Below are positions 34,201 through 44,456 of a stretch of 64,000 nucleotides of DNA, piece after piece. Positions within the stretch are counted from its first letter, which is position 1, and every line of letters starts with the position of its first letter. The position numbers were made by a program, and so were the translations under genes. Where the stretch lies: the NCBI GenBank assembly GCA_002384855.1, contig DGBP01000061.1:1-64000 (forward strand). Direction: 5' to 3'. Source of the stretch: Nocardioidaceae bacterium UBA4001. GTDB lineage: Bacteria; Actinomycetota; Actinomycetes; Propionibacteriales; Nocardioidaceae. The notes under the pieces were generated by a model. That model saw nothing but the letters and a program-made list of their open reading frames with translations, did not search any database and was not told the DNA's origin.

Positions 34201-35169
34201 TCAGGCGCCGGGGTCGGCCGGCGTCTCGGCACCCTCTGCCTCGTCACGGTCGGCCCACGCGAGGAGCGGGGCGATGTCGAAGACCGCGTCATCGATCCCG
34301 GCGTGGAGGTCGCCGAGGTCGGCGTACCTCTTCGGGACCGTGGCGATGGTGAGCTCCCGCGGCTCGACGGCGTCGACCTCGTCCCAGCGGATCGGGGTGG
34401 ACACGGTCGCCTCGGGGTTGCCGCGGACCGAGTAGGCGCTCGCGATCGTGTGGTCGCGGGTGTTCTGGTTGTAGTCCACGAACAGCTTGCGGGGGTCCCT
34501 GTCCTTGCGCCACCACGCCGTGGTCACCAGGTCCGGCGCCCGGCGTTCCACCTCGCGGGCGAACGCCAGCGCGGCCCGTCGTACGTCGGGAAAGCCCCAC
34601 TCGGGCTCGATCCGGACGTACACGTGGAGGCCGTGGCCGCCCGACGTCTTGGGCCAGCCCACCGCCCCCAGCTCGTCGAGGACCTCGTGTGCGACGTGGG
34701 CCACGCGTCGCACGGTGTCGAAGGGGCAGTCGGGCATCGGGTCGAGGTCGATGCGCCACTCGTCGGGCTTCTCGGTGTCGGCGCGCCGGGAGTTCCAGGG
34801 GTGGAACTCGACGGTCGACATCTGCACCGCCCAGATCACGTGCGCCAGCTCGGTCACGCACAGCTCGTCGGCATACCTGTCGTAGCGCGGGAACTTCACC
34901 CGCACCGTCTCCAGCCACGGCGGCGCACCACGGGGCACACGCTTCTGGTGCACCTTCTCCCCCGCCACCCCCTCCGGGAACCGGTGCAGCATGCACGGCC
35001 GCTCTCGCAGCGCGTTCACGATCCCGTCACCGACCGAGAGGTAGTACTCGACCAGGTCTCGCTTGGTCTCGCCCCGAGCCGGGAAGTAGACCCGGTCGGG
35101 GTTCGAGACCCGGACGACCTTGTCGTCGACCTCGATCTCGACGGCAGGGGTCTTCGACGACGCGGCCAT
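34201..35169 (-). CDS. stand-alone LigD-type polymerase/primase domain
   Basis: Archaeo-eukaryotic primase-like PolDom of 322 residues, as found in bacterial non-homologous end-joining LigD. The metal pair is D141/D143 in WRIDLDPMPDCPFDTVRR. SGGHGLHVYVRI is the nucleotide-binding block. No ligase or nuclease domain is attached and no Ku gene is in view. I start it at the ATG 35169 rather than the upstream GTG at 35178. It lies 10 bases after rsmB, so it may be co-transcribed. Confidence 0.9.
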   Translation of the reverse strand: MAASSKTPAVEIEVDDKVVRVSNPDRVYFPARGETKRDLVEYYLSVGDGIVNALRERPCMLHRFPEGVAGEKVHQKRVPRGAPPWLETVRVKFPRYDRYADELCVTELAHVIWAVQMSTVEFHPWNSRRADTEKPDEWRIDLDPMPDCPFDTVRRVAHVAHEVLDELGAVGWPKTSGGHGLHVYVRIEPEWGFPDVRRAALAFAREVERRAPDLVTTAWWRKDRDPRKLFVDYNQNTRDHTIASAYSVRGNPEATVSTPIRWDEVDAVEPRELTIATVPKRYADLGDLHAGIDDAVFDIAPLLAWADRDEAEGAETPADPGA

Positions 35170-35179
35170 GCCGCGCACG

Positions 35180-36652
35180 TTACCGGTCGTGCCTGCGCAG
35201 GAGGGCGAAGAACATCGCGTCGGTGCCGTGCCGGTGCGGCCACAGCTGGACCGTGCCCGGCAGGAGCGCCTGTTCCGCGCGCAGGTCGGGCACCCCCTCG
35301 AACAGCGGCGCCGCGTCCTCGAGCACGGTGTCGACGCGGTCGGCGAGGACCCGCTCCACCACCTCGGAGGTCTCGGCGACCACCGGCGAGCACGTCACGT
35401 ACGCCACCACGCCACCGGGTCGCACCCCCTCCAGCGCCGAGCGCAGCAGCCGCTCCTGGAGCGGGACGAGGTCGTCGAGGTCCTCAGGGGTACGGCGCCA
35501 ACGCGCCTCGGGCCGGCGTCGGAGCGCGCCGAGACCCGAGCAGGGGGCGTCCACGAGCACCCGGTCGAACGTCCCGGGAGCCCAGGCGGGTCGGGTCCCG
35601 TCCGCGGTGATCACCCCGGTGAGCCCCTCCGTGACCGCCGCTGTCGCACGCTTGACCAGGCCTGCGCGGTGCGCCTGACGCTCGGAGGCGAGAACCTGGG
35701 CACCCCGCGCCGCCGCCATGGAGGCCAGCAGGGCGGTCTTGCCGCCGGGGCCGGCACACATGTCGAGCCACCGGCTGTCACGCCCCTCGACGGCGGCCCG
35801 CGTCAAGGCGAGCGCGACCAGCTGGGACCCCTCGTCCTGCACGCCCGCACGGCCCTCGGCGACCGCCGCGACGGCAGCGGGGTCGCCCGAGCCAAGCTCC
35901 ACGGCGAAGGGGGACTGGGCCGAGGCCGTGCCTCCCGCCTCCACCAGCTCCTCGACCGTGGCCAGACCGGGACGGGCCACGAGGGTGACCTTCGGCGAGG
36001 CGTTGTCCGCGCCGAGCAGGGCGTCCAGCTCGGTGGGGTCGGCGGTCAGGGCGTCGCGGAGCACCTCGACCACCCAGCGAGGATGGGAGTGCGCCACCGC
36101 CGCGAAGCCCACCGGATCCCTTGTGGGGTCGGGAGCGACCCGGCGGATCCAGCCGGCCAGGTCGTGGCCGGCCACCTTGCGCAGCACCGCGTTGGTGAAC
36201 CCGGCCGGTCCGTGACCGACGCGGGTCCGGACCAGCTCGACCGTGGTGGTCACGGCCGCGTGGGTCGGCACCCGCATCGCGAGGATCTGGTGCGCCCCGA
36301 GGCGGAGCGCGTCGAGCACCGCGGGGTCGACCTTCGACAGCGGCCGGTCCACGCACGCGGCGAGCACGGCGTCGTACGTGCCCTGCCGGCGGACCGTCCC
36401 CGAGACGAGCTCGGTCGCGAACGCCGCGTCCCGGCCGCCGAGCCCTCGCTCGCGCAGGACGGCAGCCAGGGCCAGGTTGGTGTAAGCGTCCTGCTCGCGG
36501 ACGGCGGTGAGCACGTCGTACGCCGCCAGCCGGGCGGAGTCGACCTTCCCGGCACCGCTGCCCTGGCGGGGACGACCCTTGCGGGGTCGACCCGACCCAG
36601 GGCCGCCGGAGGTTGACCCGGACCCACCGGTGGGCCGCCGCCGGTCAGCCAC
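35180..36652 (-). CDS. rsmB: 16S rRNA m5C methyltransferase RsmB
   Basis: Predicted to methylate C967 of 16S rRNA; 490 residues. A Gly/Arg-rich tail (1-36) leads into the NusB-like RNA-binding domain (about 37-170). The SAM domain has DMCAGPGGKTALLA. Two catalytic cysteines lie in VDAPCSGLGALRRRPEARW and VTCSPV. The start overlaps the fmt stop by eight bases, so the order is def-fmt-rsmB. Confidence 0.94.
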   Translation of the reverse strand: MADRRRPTGGSGSTSGGPGSGRPRKGRPRQGSGAGKVDSARLAAYDVLTAVREQDAYTNLALAAVLRERGLGGRDAAFATELVSGTVRRQGTYDAVLAACVDRPLSKVDPAVLDALRLGAHQILAMRVPTHAAVTTTVELVRTRVGHGPAGFTNAVLRKVAGHDLAGWIRRVAPDPTRDPVGFAAVAHSHPRWVVEVLRDALTADPTELDALLGADNASPKVTLVARPGLATVEELVEAGGTASAQSPFAVELGSGDPAAVAAVAEGRAGVQDEGSQLVALALTRAAVEGRDSRWLDMCAGPGGKTALLASMAAARGAQVLASERQAHRAGLVKRATAAVTEGLTGVITADGTRPAWAPGTFDRVLVDAPCSGLGALRRRPEARWRRTPEDLDDLVPLQERLLRSALEGVRPGGVVAYVTCSPVVAETSEVVERVLADRVDTVLEDAAPLFEGVPDLRAEQALLPGTVQLWPHRHGTDAMFFALLRRHDR

Positions 36653-37574
36653 CGAACGTCTCGCCCGAGGCCACCCGCACCCCGCGGGCCCAGTCCGCGG
36701 CGGCCATCAGCCGCTTGCCGAACGCCTTGACCTCACCGAGCTCGACCGGGTCGGTGGCCGTGCCGACGTAGACGGCGTTCTTGGTCACCTCGAGGACGCC
36801 TGGGGCCAGGCGCTCGCGGCCGGCGGCCACCGTGACGGGTCCGACCTTGATCCGCTCGCCGGCGTAGGTCGACCAGGCTCCGGGTGCGGGGGTGCAGGCC
36901 CGGATCCGACGGTCGACCCCCACGGCGGGCTCGCTCCAGTCGATCTCGGCGTCGTCGACGAGGATCTTGGGCGCGAAGCTCAGTCCGTCCGCGGTCTGCG
37001 CGCGTGCCTCGAGGCTGCCGTCCTCGATGCCGTCGAGAGTGGCGACCAGGAGACCGGCTCCGCTGTGCGCCAGCCGCGTGAGCAGGTCGCCCGCCGTGTC
37101 GGTCGACCGGATCCGCTCGGTGACCATGCCGAACGTCGGCCCGGCGTCGAGCTCCTTGACGATGCGGAAGGTCGTCGCGCCGGTGATCTCGTCACCGGCC
37201 CAGATGGCGTGCTGCACCGGCGCGGCCCCACGCCAGGAGGGCAGCAGCGAGAAGTGCAGGTTGACCCAGCCGAGCCTCGGGATGTCAAGGGCGCTCTGCG
37301 GCAGCAGCGCGCCGTACGCCACGACCGGGCAGCAGTCGGGCTCGAGGGCGCGCAGCTCCTCCTGGAACGCGGGGTCCCTGGGGTGCTCGGGCTTGAGAAC
37401 CGGAACGCCGAGCTCCTCGGCGCGCTGGGCGACCGGCGACGGCACGAGCTTGCGCCCACGGCCGGAGGGCGCGTCGGGACGGGTGAGGACGCCGACGAGC
37501 TCGTGGGAGCTGGCCGAGATCGCCTCGAGGGCGGGGACGGCGACCTCGGGGGTGCCCGCGAAGACGACGCGCAT
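36645..37574 (-). CDS. fmt: methionyl-tRNA formyltransferase
   Basis: Formylates initiator Met-tRNA. The 309-residue protein has MRVVFAGTPEVAVPAL at the start, the active-site block WVNLHFSLLPSWRGAAPVQHA, GATTFRI, and a C-terminal OB-like tRNA domain from about 205. ATG at 37574 shares one base with the def stop (TGATG). Coupling with def is functionally logical, since def removes the formyl group that fmt adds. Confidence 0.97.
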   Translation of the reverse strand: MRVVFAGTPEVAVPALEAISASSHELVGVLTRPDAPSGRGRKLVPSPVAQRAEELGVPVLKPEHPRDPAFQEELRALEPDCCPVVAYGALLPQSALDIPRLGWVNLHFSLLPSWRGAAPVQHAIWAGDEITGATTFRIVKELDAGPTFGMVTERIRSTDTAGDLLTRLAHSGAGLLVATLDGIEDGSLEARAQTADGLSFAPKILVDDAEIDWSEPAVGVDRRIRACTPAPGAWSTYAGERIKVGPVTVAAGRERLAPGVLEVTKNAVYVGTATDPVELGEVKAFGKRLMAAADWARGVRVASGETFGG

Positions 37575-38119
37575 CAGAGACCGAACCCCCTCATCGCATG
37601 CGGGGAGACCTTGACCGTCGGTACCGGCTGCCCGAACCAGTCCGCCTCGCGGATCGCCTTCATCGCCTGCTTGCGCGTCTCCCGGTCCAGGCGGTCGATG
37701 AACAAGATGCCGTCGAGGTGGTCGGTCTCGTGCTGGATCGCCCGGGAGAGGAGCTCGGACCCCTCGACGGTCACGGGGTCGCCGTGCATGTTCCATCCGC
37801 GCGCGACCACCGACATCGCGCGCTTGCAGTCGAAGGTGAGGTCGGGCAGCGACAGGCAGCCCTCGGGACCGTCCTGCTGCTCCTCCGACAGCGACAGGGC
37901 CGGGTTGACGAGATGGCCGAGCTCGCCGTCGACGTACCACGTGAAGACCCGCAGACCGACCCCGATCTGGGGCGCGGCGAGGCCGGCGCCGGGGGCGTCG
38001 CGCATGGTGTCGGTCAGGTCGTCGACCAGCCGTCGCAGCTCCTTGTCGAAGTCGACGACCTCGACGGCGGGGGTGGTGAGCACCGGATCGCCGAAGAGTC
38101 GGATCGGCTGGACGGACAC
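37574..38119 (-). CDS. def: peptide deformylase
   Basis: Removes N-formyl from nascent proteins. The 181-residue metallo-enzyme has all three motifs: GAGLAAPQIGV (44-54), EGCLSLPD with metal ligand C88, and QHETDHLDG with H130, E131 and H134. It lies 73 bases after priA and is the first gene of def-fmt-rsmB. Confidence 0.97.
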   Translation of the reverse strand: MSVQPIRLFGDPVLTTPAVEVVDFDKELRRLVDDLTDTMRDAPGAGLAAPQIGVGLRVFTWYVDGELGHLVNPALSLSEEQQDGPEGCLSLPDLTFDCKRAMSVVARGWNMHGDPVTVEGSELLSRAIQHETDHLDGILFIDRLDRETRKQAMKAIREADWFGQPVPTVKVSPHAMRGFGL

Positions 38120-38192
38120 GTGGTCTCCTTCGCGTGCGGGTCTCCGGCTGCGGCCGGGCGGCTGCCCAGTCTACGGACCGGCCCGTCGCGGC

Positions 38193-40298
38193 TCAGCCCA
38201 GCGTGACCGGGTCGACCTGGACGCGGACCGGGTCGAGCTTCTTGGCAGCGCGGACACCTTGCAGCTCCACCAGCGCCCGAGACAGGGCCGCGCCCTCGCT
38301 CCGCGGCACGCGGACGACCAGCCGCGCCTGTGGCCCATCGGGGTCGGGTCGCCCCGGCGGTGCGTCGACCGGGACCGGGCCGAGCACCTCCGCCGCCGGA
38401 GGAAGCTCCAGCATGGCGAGCGCGGCGGTGAGGGCCTGGTCGCTGCCGGACAGGGTGGCGAGCCGCGACGCGGGCGGCAGGTGGGCCGACTCACGCTCCC
38501 CCAGCTCTCGGGACGCGAACCCCTCAGGGTCCCAGCGCAGCAGCGCCTGCAGCACGGGCTCGGTGCTCTCCCCCACGACGACGACCCGGCCACCGGCCGA
38601 GGCAGGACGAGCCAGCGCCGCGGCGTTCATCCAGCGTCGCAACGACTCCTCGGTGGCCCGCAGGTCGGTCCGGGCGAGCATCAGCCAGGTGTCGAGGAGC
38701 ACGACGCAGGAGTACCCACCGGCGGCCACGGGCTCGGCACCGGGCGTGGCGACGACCAGTGCCGGCTTGTCCGGGACCTCGTCGAGGACGCGTTCACCCG
38801 AGGACGTCCGCACGCCGAACGAAGGAAACGACCGACCGAGCTCCTCGGCAGTGCGGGCGTCGCCCCGAACCGGAGCGCGGAGGCCGCGGCCGCCACAGGT
38901 CGGGCAGACCCAGGTGGGCTCCTCCTGGCCGCACCACGCGCAGCTCGGCGGTCGGTGGGCTGCGTTGACCCGGAGCGGACCCGCGCACGCACGGCAGCGG
39001 GCGGGCCCGCGGCAGCGGTCGCAGGCGAGGCTGGCGGCGTACCCGTGACGGGGTGTCTGCAGCAGCACCGGGCCCTGGTGCAGCCCGGCTCGGATCGCCT
39101 CGAACGCCGAACCCGGCAGCCGGGCCTGCCGGGCCATCGGGTCGCGCTCGAGCTCGCGGTCGGTCGCACCGGTGATGCTGACCAGGGCGCCGCGCTCGCG
39201 CACCAGGTCCCGCGGGGCCACGATCTGCCTGGCCCACCCGCTCTGCACGAGCAGCTGGGCCTCCGCGGTGCGCGCGAAGCCTGCGACGAGCGCGCCGCAG
39301 GACTCCTGGTAGGCGCGCTGCACCAGTACCTCGCGAGTGTGGGGGTAGGGCGCGTGCAGCTCGGCGAGGAGGTCGTCCCCGTCGTCCCAGACCACCACGA
39401 GACCGAGGTCGTGCACCGGCGCGAAGGCGGCCGCGCGCGTGCCCACCGCCACCTTCACGGCCCCCCGCGAGAGGGCGAGGAAGGAGCGGTACCGCTCCGA
39501 GGGGCCTTTGTCCGCGGTCAGCTCGACATGGTGCCCCTCACCGAGCACGGCGCGCAGTGCGGCACTGACCCGAGCGACGTCACGGTGGTCCGGCACGCAG
39601 ACGATGACCCCCCGGCCGGAGGAGTACGTCGCGGCGGCGGCCTGGGCGATCGCTGCAGGCCAGTCCTCTCCCGGGCTCGCCGACCACACCGCCCGGGGGC
39701 GGTTGCCCTCGGCGAGATGACGGACGAACGCCGTACCTCCGGTGTAGGGGCTCCACACCTTCTCCGCCGCCTCGACGTCCACGTGCCTCGGGGGCGCGGG
39801 CGTGGACGGCTCCTTCTCGACGGTCGCGTGCCTGGTCGGCACGGCGAGACGCAGCACGTCGGAGCGGGTGCCGGCGTAGCGCGCCGCCACGAACGCGGAG
39901 AGAGCCGCGACCTCGGCGGACAGCACGGCCTCGGAGCTCACCGCCCGCCGCAGCGGAGCGAGGCGTCCTTCGTGGCTGCTCGCGGCCTTGCGGCGCAGGA
40001 CGAAGCCGTCGACGTCCTGGCCGGCGAAGCGCACCTTGACCCGGGCGCCTGGGACCGCGTCGCCCGACATCTTCGCCGGCACGAGGTAGTCGAAGGGGCG
40101 GTCCAGGTGAGCAAGCGGGACGTCGACGAGCACCTCGGCGACCGGGTCGACCGCCGCCGGGTCCAGGGGAGGCTTCGCGGCGGCCTTCGCGCGCTGCTGC
40201 TCGGAACGCTGCTTGGCCGCTCGCGCGGTCTCCCGGGCCCGGCCGAGCTCCGGCATCAGGTCGGGCTGCTCCGGTGCGGGGTGCTCGGGCTCGGTCAC
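38193..40298 (-). CDS. priA: PriA-like replication restart protein without helicase motifs
   Basis: The 701-residue protein has the N-terminal PriA DNA-binding region (VAEVLVDVPLAHLDRPFDY) and the zinc-binding cysteine cluster (CDRCRGPARCRAC, CAWCG, CPTCGGRG). The Walker A GSGKT and DExH box of a helicase are missing; the corresponding block reads VVVWDDGDDLLAEL. This is the known state of actinobacterial PriA, so it is probably a structural loader. I start it at GTG 40298 (GGAAGGA upstream) instead of the longer frame to 40403. Confidence 0.88.
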   Translation of the reverse strand: MTEPEHPAPEQPDLMPELGRARETARAAKQRSEQQRAKAAAKPPLDPAAVDPVAEVLVDVPLAHLDRPFDYLVPAKMSGDAVPGARVKVRFAGQDVDGFVLRRKAASSHEGRLAPLRRAVSSEAVLSAEVAALSAFVAARYAGTRSDVLRLAVPTRHATVEKEPSTPAPPRHVDVEAAEKVWSPYTGGTAFVRHLAEGNRPRAVWSASPGEDWPAAIAQAAAATYSSGRGVIVCVPDHRDVARVSAALRAVLGEGHHVELTADKGPSERYRSFLALSRGAVKVAVGTRAAAFAPVHDLGLVVVWDDGDDLLAELHAPYPHTREVLVQRAYQESCGALVAGFARTAEAQLLVQSGWARQIVAPRDLVRERGALVSITGATDRELERDPMARQARLPGSAFEAIRAGLHQGPVLLQTPRHGYAASLACDRCRGPARCRACAGPLRVNAAHRPPSCAWCGQEEPTWVCPTCGGRGLRAPVRGDARTAEELGRSFPSFGVRTSSGERVLDEVPDKPALVVATPGAEPVAAGGYSCVVLLDTWLMLARTDLRATEESLRRWMNAAALARPASAGGRVVVVGESTEPVLQALLRWDPEGFASRELGERESAHLPPASRLATLSGSDQALTAALAMLELPPAAEVLGPVPVDAPPGRPDPDGPQARLVVRVPRSEGAALSRALVELQGVRAAKKLDPVRVQVDPVTLG

Positions 40299-40401
40299 GT
40301 CCTCATCCTTCCAGGGCGCACCGACGCGATCGACGTACTCCTCCAGTGCTGTGGACGGCCACTGTGCTCGGGCGGCCGCGTCACCGCCGCCCTCGACCCG
40401 C

Positions 40402-40482
40402 ACTCACCGCGACAAAACGGTACTCCCCTCGAGGAATTCATCGAGGGGAGTACCGCTTTCCCAGGTGAACGTGGGAAAGCGC
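40402..40482 (+). repeat. double-hairpin repeat, copy B
   Basis: Second copy of the element at 33354-33433, in inverted orientation. It shares ACTCACCGCGAC at the left end and a 26-base right block beginning CGCTTTCCCAGGTGAACGTG. Hairpin 1 (40418-40432 with 40441-40455) is a perfect 15-base stem. Hairpin 2 pairs GCTTTCCCA with TGGGAAAGC around the invariant loop GGTGAACG. It sits between metK and priA. Confidence 0.8.
40414..40455 (-). terminator. metK: metK terminator formed by repeat copy B
   Basis: Read on the minus strand, the perfect 15-pair stem of copy B is followed at once by TTTTG (40417-40413). It lies 44 bases after the metK stop and before priA, so it should end the metK transcript. 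Confidence 0.75.
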
Positions 40483-40499
40483 AGGCAGGCCGAGGCGCG

Positions 40500-41696
<1,197 letters not shown>

Positions 41697-41792
41697 TGCT
41701 GTGTCCCCTGTCCGCGTCGCGGTCGGCGACGCATGATCGGATGTACTCGGTCTCGGTGTCCAGTGAACGATAGCCCGTGCGCAGGAGCACGT

Positions 41793-43070
41793 TCAGGAGG
41801 TCTCGCTGCGCGGCCCGTCGCCCCCTGCGCGGGCCCGGACGAGATCCCACACGACGTGGGCCAGGGCGGTTTTCGAGCCCCGCGGCACCGGCGTGGTCGA
41901 ACCGTCCGCGCCGAGCACGACCGCCTCGTTGTCGGGCGAGCCGAAGACCTGGCCGTCGCTCACGTCGTTGACGACGAGCAGGTCGCACCCCTTGCGGGCG
42001 AGCTTGGCGCGAGCGTGGTCCATCACCGAGCCCGCGTCGTCGCCGGTCTCCGCGGCGAAGCCCACCACGACGGTGCCGGGGGTCGGGCGGTGCCGGGACA
42101 GCTCGGCGAGGATGTCGGGGTTCTGGTCGAGCTCGATGGCGGCCGCGGACCCGTCGTCGGACTTCTTGATCTTGGCGCTGCTCACACTGCGGGGGCGGAA
42201 GTCGGCCGGCGCCGCCGCCATCACCACCGCGTCGGCGCCTGCGGCCGCCTGCAGGACGGCCTCGCGCAGCTCGGCAGTGGACTCCACACGGACGACCTTC
42301 GTCCCGGCCGGGTCGGGGAGGGAGACGTTCGCGGCCACGACCGTCACCTCCGCCCCGCGGGCGACGGCGGCCCGGGCCAGGGCGAGACCTTGCAGCCCCG
42401 AGGACCGGTTGCCCAGGAAGCGGACCGGGTCGAGGTACTCCCTGGTCCCGCCCGCGGACACGACCACCCGCATCCCGGCCAGGTCGAGGGGCTCGGGAAC
42501 GTCGCCGCGGCCGAGCAGCCCGGTGCAGACCTCGAAGATCTCCCCCGGCTCGGGCAACCGCCCCTTGCCGGTGTCGGCACCCGTCAGCCGGCCCTCGGCC
42601 GGCTCGATCACCAGCACCCCACGGGAGCGCAGGGTCGTGACGTTGTCGCGGGTGGCGGGGTGCTCCCACATCTCGGTGTGCATGGCCGGGGCGAGCACCA
42701 CCGGGCAGCGGGCGGTGAGCAGGGTGTTGGTCAGCAGATCGTCGGCGAGCCCGTGGGCGGCCCTGGCCATCACGTCCGCGGTGGCCGGCGCGACGACCAC
42801 GAGGTCCGCGCTCTGCCCGATGCGGACGTGGGGCACCTCGTGCACCTGCGTCCACACGTCGGTGGCGACCGGTCTGCCGGACAGCGCCGCCCAGGTCGGT
42901 GCGCCCACGAACTCCAGCGCCGCGGCGGTCGGGACGACCGTGACGTCGTGGCCGGACTCGGTGAAGCGACGAAGCAGCTCACAGGCCTTGTAAGCAGCGA
43001 TGCCGCCGCTCACGCCGAGGACGACGTGAGGGCGGCGTGCGCCGTCAACCGGTGGACCGGCCGAGGTCAT
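41793..43070 (-). CDS. coaBC: phosphopantothenoylcysteine synthetase/decarboxylase
   Basis: Two consecutive coenzyme A steps in one flavoprotein of 425 residues. The N-terminal CoaC half has GVSGGIAAYKACELLRRF and the active-site LAPAMHTEMWEHP. The CoaB half has VSAGGTREYLDPVRFLGN and later the CTP-site region AKIKKSDDG. The start is two bases after the rpoZ stop, so rpoZ and coaBC are one transcript. Confidence 0.97.
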   Translation of the reverse strand: MTSAGPPVDGARRPHVVLGVSGGIAAYKACELLRRFTESGHDVTVVPTAAALEFVGAPTWAALSGRPVATDVWTQVHEVPHVRIGQSADLVVVAPATADVMARAAHGLADDLLTNTLLTARCPVVLAPAMHTEMWEHPATRDNVTTLRSRGVLVIEPAEGRLTGADTGKGRLPEPGEIFEVCTGLLGRGDVPEPLDLAGMRVVVSAGGTREYLDPVRFLGNRSSGLQGLALARAAVARGAEVTVVAANVSLPDPAGTKVVRVESTAELREAVLQAAAGADAVVMAAAPADFRPRSVSSAKIKKSDDGSAAAIELDQNPDILAELSRHRPTPGTVVVGFAAETGDDAGSVMDHARAKLARKGCDLLVVNDVSDGQVFGSPDNEAVVLGADGSTTPVPRGSKTALAHVVWDLVRARAGGDGPRSETS

Positions 43071-43072
43071 GC

Positions 43073-43366
43073 TCAGGCCCCGGTGGGCTCGGCGGTCTCG
43101 GCGTCGGGGTCGATGTCCTCACAGGTGAGGAGGTCCGCGTTGATCTCGCGCAGCGCGATCGACAGGGGCTTCTCCTGCACGTGGGTGTCCACGAGCGGAC
43201 CGACGTACTCCAGCAGGCCTTCGCCGAGCTGCGAGTAGTACGCGTTGATCTGCCGGGCACGCTTGGCGCTGTAGAGGACCAGCTTGTACTTGGAGTCGGT
43301 CTTGGTCAGGAGCTCGTCGATGGGCGGGTTGGTGATGCCCTCGGCAACGGGCTGGGATCCGGACAC
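43073..43366 (-). CDS. rpoZ: RNA polymerase omega subunit
   Basis: Small 97-residue subunit that stabilises beta-prime. It resembles the actinobacterial omega: PIDELLTKTDSKYKLVLYSA, then ARQINAYYSQLGEGLLEYVG and an acidic tail. GTG at 43366 gives the expected length. It lies 26 bases after gmk in the conserved mihF-gmk-rpoZ-coaBC cluster. Confidence 0.95.
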   Translation of the reverse strand: MSGSQPVAEGITNPPIDELLTKTDSKYKLVLYSAKRARQINAYYSQLGEGLLEYVGPLVDTHVQEKPLSIALREINADLLTCEDIDPDAETAEPTGA

Positions 43367-43392
43367 GCTTGGAGGCCTCGCAGATCTAGGGG

Positions 43393-44019
43393 TCAGGAGT
43401 GGGACGGGACGTTCTTGATCAAGGCTACCAACTCCTCGCTCGCAGCGTGAACTTCGGTGTTCACCACGGTCACGTCGAACTCGCTCTCGGCCGCCAGCTC
43501 GGCCTTGGCCGTCTCCAGCCGGCGCTCCCGCTCCTCGGGTGTCTCGGTGCCCCGGCCGACGAGCCGCCGGACCAGCTCCTCCCACGACGGCGGGGCGAGG
43601 AAGACGAACAACGCTTCCGGCATGGTCGTGCGCACCTGGCGCGCGCCCTGGAGGTCGATCTCGAGCAGTGCCGGCCGACCCTCCGCCAGGGCCTCCTCCA
43701 CCGCCTTGCGCGGCGTGCCGTAACGTGCGCCCCTGTGGACCACCGCCCACTCCAGAAGCTGGTCGGTGGCGACGAGCTCGTCGAACTCCTCATCGGTGAC
43801 GAACCAGTAATGGCGGCCCTGCACCTCACCGGGCCGCGGGCTGCGCGTCGTCGCCGACACCGAGATCCACACCTCGGGGTGGTGACGGCGGATCTCGGCC
43901 GCGACGGAGCCCTTCCCGACGGCAGTGGGCCCCGCGAGCACCGTGAGGCGTCGCCGGGGGTGCTCCTCACCGTCGTCGCGGTGGCCGCCGACCTGGTCCC
44001 ACTGGGTGCCTCCGGTCAC
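43393..44019 (-). CDS. gmk: guanylate kinase
   Basis: Phosphorylates GMP to GDP. The 208-residue protein has a P-loop variant GPTAVGKGS (usual GPSGVGKGT), then SVSATTRSPRPGEVQGRHY for GMP binding. GTG at 44019 overlaps the mihF stop (GTGA). An N-terminal extension of about 20 polar residues precedes the P-loop and may be untidy start choice or real. Confidence 0.95.
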   Translation of the reverse strand: MTGGTQWDQVGGHRDDGEEHPRRRLTVLAGPTAVGKGSVAAEIRRHHPEVWISVSATTRSPRPGEVQGRHYWFVTDEEFDELVATDQLLEWAVVHRGARYGTPRKAVEEALAEGRPALLEIDLQGARQVRTTMPEALFVFLAPPSWEELVRRLVGRGTETPEERERRLETAKAELAAESEFDVTVVNTEVHAASEELVALIKNVPSHS

Positions 44020-44336
44020 TCGCCCGAGCCGAACTCTCGCTCCAGGGCGGCGATCTGGTTCGTTCCGAGCCCGCGCACCCGCCGGCTCTCGGAGATGTTC
44101 AGCCGCTCCATCACCTGCCGCGCCCGCACCTTGCCCAGGCCGGGCATCGACTGCAGCAGGTCGACCACGCGCATCTTCGCGATCACCTCGTTGTCCTGTC
44201 CCTGGTGCAGCACCTCCACGATCGAGGCCCCGGAGTGCTTGAGACGGTTCTTCACCTCGGCCCGCTCGCGGCGGGAGGCGGCTGCCTTGTCGAGCGCGGC
44301 CTGGCGCTGCTCGGGCGTGAGTGGCGGAAGGGCCAC
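44016..44336 (-). CDS. mihF: actinobacterial integration host factor
   Basis: Nucleoid-associated DNA-binding protein of 106 residues, unrelated to E. coli IHF. It begins ALPPLTPEQRQAALDKAAAS like mycobacterial mIHF and carries the helix-two-turn-helix MPGLGKVRARQVMERL and RRVRGLGTNQ. I start it at GTG 44336, five codons inside the longest frame, because this matches the family start and has GAGGA upstream. A good promoter lies at 44393-44422. Confidence 0.95.
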   Translation of the reverse strand: MALPPLTPEQRQAALDKAAASRRERAEVKNRLKHSGASIVEVLHQGQDNEVIAKMRVVDLLQSMPGLGKVRARQVMERLNISESRRVRGLGTNQIAALEREFGSGE

Positions 44337-44392
44337 GGTGTTCGTCCTCACGGTCGGCTGGGCGCTCCCACGAGAGCATCGGACAGGTGAGA

Positions 44393-44422
44393 AATCTAGT
44401 CAGTGCCCAGGTGGGGCCGCAA
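44393..44422 (-). promoter_or_regulatory. mihF: mihF promoter
   Basis: Minus-strand TTGCGG (44417-44422), 18 bases, TAGATT (44393-44398), placing the start about 50 bases before the mihF start codon. It separates the mihF-gmk-rpoZ-coaBC unit from the upstream pyr operon. Confidence 0.55.
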
Positions 44423-44456
44423 CGCGCGCCCGCCGCCGGGCGGCCACCCCCGGGCC

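Noticed and set aside
41697..41792. Possible SAM riboswitch before metK
   Set aside because: Only 96 bases, with no SAM-I, SAM-II or SAM-IV core motifs recognised.
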